Shown: positions 53,878-62,942 of the stretch, piece after piece | Layout of the letters: each line of letters begins with the position of its first letter | Position numbering within the stretch: the first letter of the stretch is position 1 | NCBI RefSeq assembly: GCF_003933235.1 | Contig: NZ_RWJI01000002.1 | Span: forward strand, 310,001-374,000 | DNA: 64,000 bases | Source of the DNA: Sphingorhabdus wooponensis | GTDB taxonomy: Bacteria > Pseudomonadota > Alphaproteobacteria > Sphingomonadales > Sphingomonadaceae | Direction of reading: 5' to 3' | Notes under the pieces: generated by a model | Told to the model about the DNA's origin: nothing | What the model saw: only the letters and a program-made list of their open reading frames with translations | Databases searched by the model: none | Made by a program: the position numbers and the translations under genes

Positions 53878-54480
53878 ATGTTTGATGTGGCCCTACGCCG
53901 GTTCGTCGACCCTGCACTTATCCGCGTAGCGGGCTGGATCGCCAACACACGCATGTCGGCAAATATGTTGACGATCGGCGGTGCAGGGCTTGCATTAAGC
54001 GCAGCTTTTTTCGTCGCCCAGTCAAATTTCACAGCGGCTTTGGGCTTTATCCTGCTGAACCGGATTGTTGACGGGCTGGATGGCGCGGTGGCGCGCATCA
54101 ATGGGCCGACCGAATTGGGCGGCTATCTCGACACCATCTGCGATTATATTTTCTATATCGCGATACCTGTCGCGTTCGGGTTCATCGACCCCGTCAACCA
54201 CATACCTGCTTTGCTATTGGTCGCGAGCTTCACCCTGACCGCTGTCAGCTTTCTCGCCTTTGCTGCTATTGCCGCGCGACGCCCGCGCGATGACGGGGCG
54301 CATGGGCCAAAGGCATTAATCTATTCAACAGGATTGATGGAGGGCGCCGAAACGATAAGCTTTTTTGTGCTATTTTGCCTGCTCCCAAGCTTTTTCCCGA
54401 CGCTGGCGATTATCTTTGCTGCATTATGCCTGCTAACGGTCGTGCAGCGCTTCATCCGCGCGGCAAAAAGCTTCGACTAG
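53878..54480 (+). CDS. CDP-alcohol phosphatidyltransferase family protein
   Basis: 200 residues, about six membrane segments. Catalytic signature DGLDGAVARINGPTELGGYLDTICD (the D-G-x2-D-G-x2-A-R-x8-G-x3-D-x3-D pattern, residues about 64-88). Transfers a phosphatidyl or related group from a CDP-alcohol. The acceptor (glycerol phosphate, serine, inositol) cannot be told. ATG 53878 is preferred over GTG 53869. Converges on the flavoprotein gene. Confidence 0.85.
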   Translation: MFDVALRRFVDPALIRVAGWIANTRMSANMLTIGGAGLALSAAFFVAQSNFTAALGFILLNRIVDGLDGAVARINGPTELGGYLDTICDYIFYIAIPVAFGFIDPVNHIPALLLVASFTLTAVSFLAFAAIAARRPRDDGAHGPKALIYSTGLMEGAETISFFVLFCLLPSFFPTLAIIFAALCLLTVVQRFIRAAKSFD

Positions 54481-55937
54481 CCGCGTTGCCATCGGAACCA
54501 GCGTTCCGCCCACTTCAACAAACCTTCGGGCTTGCGCGCAAGGCCAAATTGTCCGGCAGCATATTTGTTGGCTTCCGCCCAAGTGGGATAAGGGTGAATG
54601 GTCTGCAGGATTTTGCGCAGGCCCATATTGTGCTTCATCGCAAAGGTGACCTCGGCGAGAATTTCGCCGGCATTCTGGCCAATGATTGTCGCGCCCAATA
54701 TCCGGTCGCGGCCCTTGGCGGTCAGGATTTTAACAAAGCCATGCGCCTCGCTTTCGGCAATGGCGCGGTCAAGGTCATCCAGATCATATCGCGTGATATC
54801 AAAGGCTAGGCCTTGCGCTTCGGCTTCGGCTTGCGTCAAACCCACCGTCGCCAACTCCGGCTCAGTATAGGTCACGCGCGGCAGGACGCGGTAGTCGGTG
54901 CGGTATTTTTTGAAAGGCCGCGCCAACGCATTCACGCTGGCATACCAAGCCTCATGACTACCACCATGGGTAAGCTGTTGCCGCCCCGCGACATCGCCCG
55001 CGCATAAAATATGTGGCAAGTTGGTGCGCAGAAATGCGTCATTTTCCAGCCGCCCATCGACAATCAGACCCAGCTCTTCCAAACCAAAACCTACGACGCG
55101 GGGCGCACGTCCAACGGCGATGATAATGTCATCATAGGCAATTGTGGTTTCGCCGTCCGGTCCCGCAACGACCACATTCTTGCCCGCCGCAAACCGTAAC
55201 GCGCGGTGGTTGCTGCGGACGGATATGCCTTCGGATTTGAGGCGCGCAGTCACCAATGCCGCGGCATCGGCATCTTCCTTCAACAGCAAGCGTTCGGCCA
55301 TTTCGACAATCGTAACCTGCGAACCGAGCCGCTGAAACGCTTGCGCCAGTTCACAGCCAATTGGCCCGCCACCCAAGATGACGAGCCTCGCCGGAGCCGC
55401 AGGCCGCGCAGCCATAGCGTCCCACAAAGTTTCGCTGGTCAAATAGCCGCTATCCTCGACACCAGGTAAAGCCGGAATAAAGGGCGCTGCGCCTGTGGCA
55501 ATAATGAACGACTTTGCAGTCAATCGCCGTGCACCGTCAATCTCGACCGTCCATGGGTCGATGAAGCGCGCATAGCCCTTTACACAATCGACCCCAAGGT
55601 CCGTAAAACGTTCAACACTGTCATGTGGTTCAATCGCGGTGATAACGTCCCGTACGCGGCGCATCACGGCGGGGAAGTCAATAATAGGTACGCCAATATC
55701 GATGCCAAAGCGCGCAGCGTCGGCAATTTGATGCGCAACCTTCGCGCTTTTGATCAACGCTTTCGACGGCACGCATCCAGTGTTCAGGCAGTCTCCGCCC
55801 ATCTCATGCGCTTCAATCAACGTCACCTTGGCCTTCACCATGGCCGCGATATAGGCGGAGACCAGGCCCGCAGAGCCCGCGCCAATCACGATAAGATTGC
55901 GGTCAAACCTTTTGGGCTTTTTCCAGTTTTCAGCCAC
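54477..55937 (-). CDS. FAD-dependent pyridine nucleotide-disulfide oxidoreductase (mercuric-reductase-like)
   Basis: 486 residues from GTG 55937, which overlaps the upstream gene's end by 8 bases. FAD loop VIGAGSAGLVSA, redox disulfide GGDCLNTGCVPSK, NAD loop LVILGGGPIGCELAQAF, and dimerisation domain YTEPELATVGLT...HPYPTWAEA. No N-terminal heavy-metal domain and no C-terminal Cys pair as in MerA, so it is probably another disulfide reductase. Paired with a TVP38 membrane protein, an association seen often in such loci. Confidence 0.85.
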   Translation of the reverse strand: MAENWKKPKRFDRNLIVIGAGSAGLVSAYIAAMVKAKVTLIEAHEMGGDCLNTGCVPSKALIKSAKVAHQIADAARFGIDIGVPIIDFPAVMRRVRDVITAIEPHDSVERFTDLGVDCVKGYARFIDPWTVEIDGARRLTAKSFIIATGAAPFIPALPGVEDSGYLTSETLWDAMAARPAAPARLVILGGGPIGCELAQAFQRLGSQVTIVEMAERLLLKEDADAAALVTARLKSEGISVRSNHRALRFAAGKNVVVAGPDGETTIAYDDIIIAVGRAPRVVGFGLEELGLIVDGRLENDAFLRTNLPHILCAGDVAGRQQLTHGGSHEAWYASVNALARPFKKYRTDYRVLPRVTYTEPELATVGLTQAEAEAQGLAFDITRYDLDDLDRAIAESEAHGFVKILTAKGRDRILGATIIGQNAGEILAEVTFAMKHNMGLRKILQTIHPYPTWAEANKYAAGQFGLARKPEGLLKWAERWFRWQRG

Positions 55938-56607
55938 GGCTACGCTGCACCAAAGCAACAATGCCCTTGGCCGCCCAAGGGAAGAGCGCCAGCGCCACAA
56001 AAGACGCGATTAGGGTCGGCGACAACAGGCCAGAGGTGCTTTCAATATAGCTGATCTGCGTGCCCGCATTTACGAACACAATGGTCGCAGGCAACATGCC
56101 CAATTGGCTGACCCAGAAAAATGTCCGCGTTTTTATCCGCGTGAGGCCCATCAGCAAATTGATCACGAAAAATGGAAACACCGGAATCAGGCGCAGCGTG
56201 AAAAGATAGAAAGCACCATCCTTTTCGAGACCTTCATCAATAGCGCGCAAACGTTCGCCAAATTTGCCTTGCACCCAATCGCGCAGCACAAAACGGGCGC
56301 TCAAAAATGCCAAAGTCGCGCCAATCGTAGAGGCAAAGGAAACGAGTAAAGTGCCGACCAGCACACCGAACAATGCGCCCGCAATCAATGTCATGATCGC
56401 TGCACCGGGAATCGAAAGCCCTGTCACTGCGACATAAAGGATGAAGAATCCCGTGGTATAAAGGACGGGATTGGCGTCCTTCGCCGCGACGATATCGGCC
56501 TGGCTGGCCTTAAAATTTTCAAGGCTCAGAATCTGGCCAAGATCGAAAACGAAATACGCAACAAGCGCGCCAAGCAGAACAAGGACCAAGATTGCTTTTT
56601 TCATCAT
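55930..56607 (-). CDS. TVP38/TMEM64 family membrane protein
   Basis: 225 residues, five or six hydrophobic segments, SNARE-associated domain: SIPGAAIMTLIAGALFGVLVGTLLVSFASTIGATLAFLSARF and LRLIPVFPFFVINLLMG. These DedA-related proteins are thought to act in lipid scrambling or membrane transport. Operon with the downstream flavoprotein. Confidence 0.88.
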   Translation of the reverse strand: MMKKAILVLVLLGALVAYFVFDLGQILSLENFKASQADIVAAKDANPVLYTTGFFILYVAVTGLSIPGAAIMTLIAGALFGVLVGTLLVSFASTIGATLAFLSARFVLRDWVQGKFGERLRAIDEGLEKDGAFYLFTLRLIPVFPFFVINLLMGLTRIKTRTFFWVSQLGMLPATIVFVNAGTQISYIESTSGLLSPTLIASFVALALFPWAAKGIVALVQRSRG

Positions 56608-56636
56608 GACCCCTGATCATTGCCCCTCATCTGCAA

Positions 56637-57155
56637 TCAAAACGGTACGTCGTCGTCAAGGTCATTGTCAAAGTCGCCGCCGCCAAAGCCGCCCGCGCTG
56701 CCGCCGCTGCTGCCAGGGCTTGCACCCCAATTGTTGCCGCCGGACGATCCGCCACCGGGTGCGCCACCACTGCTCCAGCCGTCGCCGCCGCCTGAAACGC
56801 CCTTGGCGCCATCGAGCATCACCAACTTGCCATCAAAGCCGCCAACCGAAACTTCGGTCGTGTAGCGGTCATTGCCAGATGCATCCTGCCACTTACGCGT
56901 ACGCAACTGACCTTCAATATACACCTTGCTGCCTTTTTTCAGGAAGCGCTCGGCCACGCCGACAAGGCCGTCCGAATTGAGCACAACGCTGTGCCATTCG
57001 GTGCGTTCTTTTTTCTCGCCCGTGGTGCGGTCTTTCCAATCTTCCGACGTTGCGATGCGTAAGTTGCAGATACGTCCGCCGTTCTGGAATGATTTGACTT
57101 CAGGATCCGCGCCCAAATTGCCAACGATGATGACTTTATTGACGCTTCCCGCCAT
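56637..57155 (-). CDS. ssb: Single-stranded DNA-binding protein
   Basis: 172 residues. OB-fold start [47 protein letters not shown]; a Gly/Ser-rich linker (about 118-160), and the acidic tip DDDVPF that recruits repair and replication partners. Ordinary chromosomal SSB by length and tail. Confidence 0.96.
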   Translation of the reverse strand: MAGSVNKVIIVGNLGADPEVKSFQNGGRICNLRIATSEDWKDRTTGEKKERTEWHSVVLNSDGLVGVAERFLKKGSKVYIEGQLRTRKWQDASGNDRYTTEVSVGGFDGKLVMLDGAKGVSGGGDGWSSGGAPGGGSSGGNNWGASPGSSGGSAGGFGGGDFDNDLDDDVPF

Positions 57156-57191
57156 GTTCCCGTCCTTTGAATAAAGTTTTCTATCGGACCG

Positions 57192-59045
57192 CTATAAGCC
57201 GAAGGAACGCGCTGTCCAATATGTAATCCCAGCAGCCGCATATGCCAGCACAAAAAGATAGCTGACCATGAAGATGGGCCATTTCCAACCATTGGTTTCC
57301 CGACGTGTCACCGCAATGGTTGATATGCATTGCGGCGCAAAAACGAACCAAGCAAGGAAAGCCAAAGCCGTCGCCAACGACCAGTCGGCCGCAAGCTTTG
57401 GCCCAAGGCTGGTTGCGGCGGCGTCTTCATCCGCCGCATCAATGGCATAGACTGTAGCGAGTGCCGATACCGCCACTTCGCGCGCTGCCATTGCCGGAAT
57501 GAGCGCCAGCGCAATGTCATGATTGAAGCCAATCGGGCGCACAATGGGTTCAAGCCCGTCGGCAATGCGACCTGCAACCGAATATTCGACTTGCGAGACG
57601 TTGCTGCCGATAGGGGCCTTGGGAAAGCTTAACAGCGCCCACAGAATGATTGTGGCGGCAAAGATGATCGTGCCTGCGCGGCGCAAAAACACCCAGGCGC
57701 GCTGCCATAAGTTGATCGCAATATCACCAAGGCGTGGCCATTGGTAACGGGGCATTTCGATAAGGAAACTACTCGTCCGGCTTTGCGTCACAAAGCGCTG
57801 AATAACCGCGGCGGCCAGCATCGCGCCCAATATGCCTGCGATATATAAGCCGAACAGGACAAGCCCTTGAAGCCCAATTCCGGGGCCAACATTGGACGCC
57901 GGAATAAATGCCCCGATAATTACGGTATAGACCGGCAAGCGCGCCGAGCAGGTCATCAAGGGCGCAATGAGGATCGTTGCCAAACGCTCCTTTTGATCCA
58001 TGATTGTCCGCGTGGCCATGATGCCCGGAATCGCACAAGCGAAGGACGATAATAAGGGAATGAAACTGTGCCCCGACAGGCCGACGGCGGCCATCATCCG
58101 GTCCATCACAAACGCAGCGCGGGTCATATAGCCCGATGCCTCAAGCAACAAGATGAAGAGAAACAGGATCAGAATTTGCGGTAAGAATACGATGACGGAG
58201 CCAACGCCGGCGATGACACCATCTGTCAGAAACGAGCGCAGCAATCCGTCAGGCATGACATTTTTGATGCCATCGCTGAGCAAGGCAAAACCGCTTTCAA
58301 TCCAACCAATCGGCGCTTCAGACCAGCCGTACACCGCCTGAAACATCAGAAACAAAAGCGCCAGCAATATGACGACGCCGCCCACCGGATGCAGCAGGAT
58401 CGCGTCCAGCCTCCGCGTCCATTGGCGGCCAGCTGTTTCGCTGATGATCGCTGCGTCGGCGATATCGCGGGCGCGCTGATTCTGTGCGCCAAAGGATGTC
58501 GCCACGGGTTCAATTGGCGCAACGGGATTTTTAAGCGCACCATCTAGTGCCGTCATCAAGGGTTCAAGCCCGCGACGGCGCACGGCAACAGTTTCAATCA
58601 CCGGCACGCCAAGCTCGTGGGCCAATGCTTGCGCATCGAGCCGAAGACCATCGCGCTCCGCAAGGTCGATCATATTCAATGCGACCACCGTCGGCAGGCC
58701 CAGCGCAATCAGCTCAAGCGCAAAGCGCAAATGATTGTCGAGATTGCCCGCATCCAGCACAATCACCAATGCGTCAGGGCGGCGGTGCCCCGAAAGATTA
58801 CCCAGGACAACATCACGCGTGACGGCTTCGTCAAGGCTGTCGGGATCCAGACTATAGGCGCCGGGCAGGTCGATCATTTCGACCGCACGCCCATCGGCAA
58901 AGGATGCGCGGCCCGATTTACGTTCAACCGTCACACCGGGATAATTTGCAATTTTCTGCCGCGCGCCCGTCAGCGCATTAAACAATGCACTTTTGCCGGC
59001 ATTGGGATTGCCGACCAATGCGACCAATGGCGGCATTTGCGTCAT
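57192..59045 (-). CDS. feoB: Ferrous iron transporter FeoB
   Basis: 617 residues. N-terminal GTPase: G1 GNPNAGKSALFNALTG, G3-region DLPGAYSL, G4-like NMIDLAE. C-terminal membrane domain with two Gate regions (AFACAIPGIMATR, TCSARLPVYTVIIGAFIP). Imports Fe(II). It is shorter than enteric FeoB but usual for Alphaproteobacteria. The start forms an ATGA overlap with feoA. Confidence 0.95.
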   Translation of the reverse strand: MTQMPPLVALVGNPNAGKSALFNALTGARQKIANYPGVTVERKSGRASFADGRAVEMIDLPGAYSLDPDSLDEAVTRDVVLGNLSGHRRPDALVIVLDAGNLDNHLRFALELIALGLPTVVALNMIDLAERDGLRLDAQALAHELGVPVIETVAVRRRGLEPLMTALDGALKNPVAPIEPVATSFGAQNQRARDIADAAIISETAGRQWTRRLDAILLHPVGGVVILLALLFLMFQAVYGWSEAPIGWIESGFALLSDGIKNVMPDGLLRSFLTDGVIAGVGSVIVFLPQILILFLFILLLEASGYMTRAAFVMDRMMAAVGLSGHSFIPLLSSFACAIPGIMATRTIMDQKERLATILIAPLMTCSARLPVYTVIIGAFIPASNVGPGIGLQGLVLFGLYIAGILGAMLAAAVIQRFVTQSRTSSFLIEMPRYQWPRLGDIAINLWQRAWVFLRRAGTIIFAATIILWALLSFPKAPIGSNVSQVEYSVAGRIADGLEPIVRPIGFNHDIALALIPAMAAREVAVSALATVYAIDAADEDAAATSLGPKLAADWSLATALAFLAWFVFAPQCISTIAVTRRETNGWKWPIFMVSYLFVLAYAAAGITYWTARSFGL

Positions 59046-59284
59046 GTCGATAGCTCACAATCAATCGCAGCAGCGACCTTCGTGCGTAAGGCCACCGTCA
59101 TGCGACCAACACGGACAGACAATGGATCACGCCACATCAATATACCCTTATGCAATGCCTCAATTGTCACGCCGGGTTCAAAACCCAACGAGCGCAAACG
59201 GTGCCCTTCGTGATCGGGCAAGGATTCCCAATCAATGGACCGAATGACGGCGATTTGATTCAGTGGAAGATGGTCAAGTTGCAC
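59042..59284 (-). CDS. feoA: Ferrous iron transport accessory protein FeoA
   Basis: 80 residues from GTG 59284, which gives a family-like opening (V/M-QLDHLPLNQIAVIRSIDW); the frame is open to a TTG at 59299 with no ribosome site. SH3-like fold with LRSLGFEPGVTIEAL and RVGRMTVALR. Assists FeoB, with which it overlaps by 4 bases. Confidence 0.9.
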   Translation of the reverse strand: MQLDHLPLNQIAVIRSIDWESLPDHEGHRLRSLGFEPGVTIEALHKGILMWRDPLSVRVGRMTVALRTKVAAAIDCELST

Positions 59285-59286
59285 AA

Positions 59287-59310
59287 TTGCTATTTGCAAA
59301 AGATTCGCAA
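59287..59310 (-). promoter_or_regulatory. Possible iron-regulator site upstream of feoA
   Basis: The + strand reads TTGCTATTTGCAAAAGATTCGCAA: overlapping TTGC...GCAA inverted repeats of the general style of Fur/Mur sites in some Alphaproteobacteria. The match is loose and no promoter was identified. Confidence 0.25.
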
Positions 59311-59331
59311 TAACATCAAGAGCGATTTGCG

Positions 59332-60000
59332 TTAACGCGCCGGATAGCGCAGCCGGCCGATGAAACGTGACAGGCTTGGCGTAAATTCCTTGCGCTGCTT
59401 CGCCTGATATTTCACCTTTTCAATCTGCATCACATTATCGATGCGCCGGTCCAGAAAGGCGCGGCTGTCGGCAAAATTTTCACTGTCGTCATTGACGAAA
59501 ACACTCAAGGTGCTTCCATAAACAGCCGATAGCGTCATGCGCTTGGTATAATGGTTGAGATCCGTAGCACTATCGCCCGCCAGCCGCCACATGCGATCCG
59601 CCGAACGCCAACCCATTTTTGCAGCCCGAGGCAAATTTTGCGGCATCGCCATAATGGCAAGGGCACGACGCAAGGATTCGCGGTCGGGTGCCATGATGTC
59701 CAGACGGGTCGCAAGCAATGCGGTGATCCGGTCCCGTATCTTCATCGCCTCTAGTTTTTCAGCTGGCAGGCGGTGGGCGAGTTCCAGATCAACGCCTTCG
59801 ATCCACGCATCAATCATGTCGATGGCCTTGCCCTTAAACGCCAGCATAGCAACGTCGCGGTCCACGCCCATCTCATCAGCGGCAGCATGAACAGCCGCCT
59901 CGGACCATCCGTCAAAGCCGGCATGACGACCAATGACAGGCGCAAGAGCGACGCGGATTTCGTCGAGCGTGGGATCCGCGGGGAGGGCGTTTTTAGACAT
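59332..60000 (-). CDS. COQ9 family ubiquinone biosynthesis protein
   Basis: 222 residues. The C-terminal COQ9 domain has MPQNLPRAAKMGWRSADRMWRLAGDSATDLNHYTKRMTLSAVYGSTL. A TetR-fold lipid-binding protein that presents ubiquinone intermediates to Coq7-type hydroxylases. ATG 60000 gives the usual length; the frame is open to 60030. Confidence 0.9.
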   Translation of the reverse strand: MSKNALPADPTLDEIRVALAPVIGRHAGFDGWSEAAVHAAADEMGVDRDVAMLAFKGKAIDMIDAWIEGVDLELAHRLPAEKLEAMKIRDRITALLATRLDIMAPDRESLRRALAIMAMPQNLPRAAKMGWRSADRMWRLAGDSATDLNHYTKRMTLSAVYGSTLSVFVNDDSENFADSRAFLDRRIDNVMQIEKVKYQAKQRKEFTPSLSRFIGRLRYPAR

Positions 60001-60038
60001 GAGTGATATGTAGGCGTTCGGTGCGTTCAAGAAAAGGT

Positions 60039-60911
60039 CTATTGCTTACGCACAAGGACCAGCGCGATCATGATGAGCGCACTGCCCGTAAAATCCATCG
60101 CCGTCAGCATCTCGCCAAAGGCCAACCAGCCAGCCGTCGCGGACAAAGCGGGTTGCAACAGCAAGGCCAGACCAATGACCAATGGGCTGAAATGCGGCAA
60201 TGCATATGTAAGACAACCTTGCCCGAAAAATTGCGAGGTGAAGGCGAGCAGGAGGACGGGCCACCACACTGTGGGGATAATCTGTTCCCCTGCAAACACG
60301 GCGCCGATGAAAAGGACAATCGCCGCGATGGCACTCGCCATACCAAGCGCGCCCCAGCTTTCGGTGTTTTGCCGCATCTTCATCATGAGCACCAAATAGA
60401 CGGTGTAGGTCAACCCAGCACCAAGCGACAAAAGGTCGCCCGAAAAGTGACGCGGCGACAGCTCAAGGCTTTGTCCCATCAATAATGCCGCGCCCACAAA
60501 AGCGAACAACACGGCCATGCTCTCCCATTTTGAAGGCATTTTGCGGGCGACAATGACGCCATAAATCACCAGCAAGAGGCTCGCGCAATTCGCGAATAGC
60601 GTCGCATTGGCCATTTTTGTCTGAAAAATGCCAATATGCCACAAGATGATATCAACGCCGAAAAACAGCCCTGCGACAATAGCAACCCAATAGGTCGGGC
60701 GACTGACCGCTGAAAAGCGAAAGCCAAATCGATAGCCAACGAAGAACAGAAATGGCGTCGCCAACGCCAAGCGCCAGAACCCAGTCGCAATCGGGCCGCT
60801 ATCGGCATAGCGCACAAGCAGTGGGCCAAAGGCAATCGCGATATTGCCCGCAAGTAACGCGACAAAGGCAAGAACGCTTGGCGTTTGGCGATGGAAAATC
60901 TTCTGCTGCAT
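60039..60911 (-). CDS. EamA/DMT-family membrane transporter
   Basis: 290 residues, ten hydrophobic segments in two EamA halves (GPLLVRYADSGPIATGFWRLALATPFLFFVGY at the N-terminus; second half GDLLSLGAGLTYTVYLVLMMK). Drug/metabolite exporter of unknown substrate. ATG 60911 is preferred; the frame is open to 61043, which would overlap the divergent old-yellow-enzyme start. Confidence 0.85.
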   Translation of the reverse strand: MQQKIFHRQTPSVLAFVALLAGNIAIAFGPLLVRYADSGPIATGFWRLALATPFLFFVGYRFGFRFSAVSRPTYWVAIVAGLFFGVDIILWHIGIFQTKMANATLFANCASLLLVIYGVIVARKMPSKWESMAVLFAFVGAALLMGQSLELSPRHFSGDLLSLGAGLTYTVYLVLMMKMRQNTESWGALGMASAIAAIVLFIGAVFAGEQIIPTVWWPVLLLAFTSQFFGQGCLTYALPHFSPLVIGLALLLQPALSATAGWLAFGEMLTAMDFTGSALIMIALVLVRKQ

Positions 60912-60984
60912 AAACCCCCGTTGCAATTTGCAACTTTCATCCGCATCTTGGCTGCAAAGCAACGCCTTAATGACAGGAAATCGC

Positions 60985-62079
60985 ATGACTGCAACTTTGT
61001 TCGACCCAATTACACTTGGTGCCATCAACGCGCCCAATCGCATATTGATGGCGCCGTTGACGCGCGGACGGAGTGAAGGAGAGCATGTGCCGTTGTCTGA
61101 CCTGAAGGCGGAATATTACAGCCAACGCAGCAGCGCAGGCCTCATTATCGCTGAAGCAACGGGCATTAGCCAAGAAGGTCTTGGCTGGCCATCGGCGCCC
61201 GGCATCTGGTCCGATGCGCAAATCACAGCATGGAAACCCGTAACGCAAGCTGTCCATGACGCGGGCGGACGGATCATCCTGCAATTGTGGCATATGGGCC
61301 GCCTTGTGCACCCGGATTTCTTGGGCGGCGCACCCTGTGTCTCAGCTTCGGCAACAACCGCGCCGGGTTACGCGCATACCGCAGAGGGCAAGAAGGAATA
61401 TACCCAAGCCCGTGCGCTCGATATTTCCGAAATTCCGCGCATCATATCGGATTATGTCAAAGCTGCCAAAAACGCGATGGCAGCCGGTTTTGATGGCGTG
61501 CAAATTCACGCCGCGAATGGCTATTTGATTGACCAGTTCCTGCGCGATAACACCAATTTGCGCACCGATGATTATGGTGGCCCAATCGAAAACCGCATCC
61601 GTTTATTGCGCGAAGTGACGCAGGCCGTGGTCGACGCCATTGGTTCGGAACGGACATCGGTTCGCTTGTCTCCCAATGGCGAAACCCAAGGCGCGGACGA
61701 CAGCAACCCTGTTGCATTGTTCACTGCCGCGGCCGCCGCATTGCAGGATATCGGCATAGCCTTTCTCGAGCTGCGCGAAATTAAACCATATGGCAATTTC
61801 GGACAAACCGAAGTGCCGCGCGTATCGCCTGAGATACGTAAGATATTCAAAGGCCCACTGGTACTTAACCAAGAATATACCAAGGAATTGGCGGACGCAG
61901 ATTTGGCCTCAGGCCTTGCCGACGCAATCAGCTTTGGCCGTCCTTACATCAGCAACCCCGACCTTGTTGAGCGGTTGCGCGTTGGGGCGGAACTGACACC
62001 GGATAATTTCAAGACCTGGTATGCGCCTGCTGCAGAAGGATATACCGATTATCCTTTCCTTAATCAGGCGGACGCATAA
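60985..62079 (+). CDS. Old yellow enzyme family alkene reductase (NemA-like)
   Basis: 364 residues, FMN TIM barrel. PNRILMAPLTRGR near the start, LQLWHMGR, VQIHAANGYLIDQFLRDNTNLRTDDYGG with the active-site tyrosine region, and C-terminal SFGRPYISNPDLVERL. Reduces activated C=C bonds or nitro/nitrate esters with NAD(P)H. AGGAAA precedes ATG 60985. Divergent from the EamA exporter. Confidence 0.93.
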   Translation: MTATLFDPITLGAINAPNRILMAPLTRGRSEGEHVPLSDLKAEYYSQRSSAGLIIAEATGISQEGLGWPSAPGIWSDAQITAWKPVTQAVHDAGGRIILQLWHMGRLVHPDFLGGAPCVSASATTAPGYAHTAEGKKEYTQARALDISEIPRIISDYVKAAKNAMAAGFDGVQIHAANGYLIDQFLRDNTNLRTDDYGGPIENRIRLLREVTQAVVDAIGSERTSVRLSPNGETQGADDSNPVALFTAAAAALQDIGIAFLELREIKPYGNFGQTEVPRVSPEIRKIFKGPLVLNQEYTKELADADLASGLADAISFGRPYISNPDLVERLRVGAELTPDNFKTWYAPAAEGYTDYPFLNQADA

Positions 62080-62084
62080 CGCAC

Positions 62085-62876
62085 ATGATACAGGCGGGGC
62101 TTGGCCTTTATGCAATAGCCATCCCCGCCTTGCTGCTTGTCCTGCTCGCAAGCGCAGAAGCAATCTGGCCCCGCCGCGCGTTGGTATTGGGCCGAAGCCC
62201 AAGATGGCGCACACATGCCTTATTCTTTGTCAGCAACGCCGTTGTGGGCCGATTATTGTCATTTTTGGTTGTGGTCGGCGTGGCGGCAAATTGGGCAGAG
62301 GTAAACCAGTTTGGTGTGCTGCATTTGGTCGCCCTGCCCTTTTGGGTTGAAGCCGCAATTGCCTTTATCATCCTTGATCTTGCGGTTTGGTTTCAACATT
62401 TTTTGATGCATCGCAACCCGTTGCTTTGGCGCATGCATGCAGTCCATCATAGCGACCGCGATCTGGATGTTACCACCGCACTGCGGTTCCACCCGTTTGA
62501 ACTGATTGTCTCGACATTCTACAAATCGGCGATTGTCGCTTTGTTGGGCGTTCCTTTGCTGATCGCTTTGGCGTTTGAATTATGGCTCAACGCAAATGCG
62601 CTGTTTAATCATAGCAACATCCGTTTGCCCCGCAGGTTTGACCGCATGTTGCGGCTGTTTTTGGTGACGCCAGACGTGCATCTGCTGCATCACAGCACCC
62701 TGGTCGATGAACAAAAACATAATTTCGGTTTCGCGCTGACGCTTTGGGACCGCTTATTCGGCACCTATCAAGCAGAGTCCATTTTTGGTGCCGAAAATCA
62801 AAAGATAGGCTTGGCCGAGATTGACGATGCCCGTCCTTCCGCTTTCATTTGGAGCATGAAACAACCCATGACGTAG
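62085..62876 (+). CDS. Sterol desaturase/fatty acid hydroxylase family protein
   Basis: 263 residues, about four hydrophobic segments. Three histidine boxes for the di-iron site: HHFLMHR-type (QHFLMHRNPLLWRMHAVHHSD, residues about 105-125), an N-x-x-x-x-H region, and HLLHHSTLVDEQKHNFG. An integral-membrane hydroxylase or desaturase of lipids (for example carotenoid or fatty acid). 5 bp after the old yellow enzyme gene. Confidence 0.87.
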   Translation: MIQAGLGLYAIAIPALLLVLLASAEAIWPRRALVLGRSPRWRTHALFFVSNAVVGRLLSFLVVVGVAANWAEVNQFGVLHLVALPFWVEAAIAFIILDLAVWFQHFLMHRNPLLWRMHAVHHSDRDLDVTTALRFHPFELIVSTFYKSAIVALLGVPLLIALAFELWLNANALFNHSNIRLPRRFDRMLRLFLVTPDVHLLHHSTLVDEQKHNFGFALTLWDRLFGTYQAESIFGAENQKIGLAEIDDARPSAFIWSMKQPMT

Positions 62877-62942
62877 CGGAATTTATAGCCGTCTTGACCC
62901 GCGCGATTTTCCGGAGCATTTTCATTTTAAGGGGAGTTGAAG

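Noticed and set aside
54477-55937. Mercury resistance (merA)
   Set aside because: The flavoprotein has the CxxxxC redox site but no N-terminal metal domain, no C-terminal vicinal cysteines and no mer neighbours.
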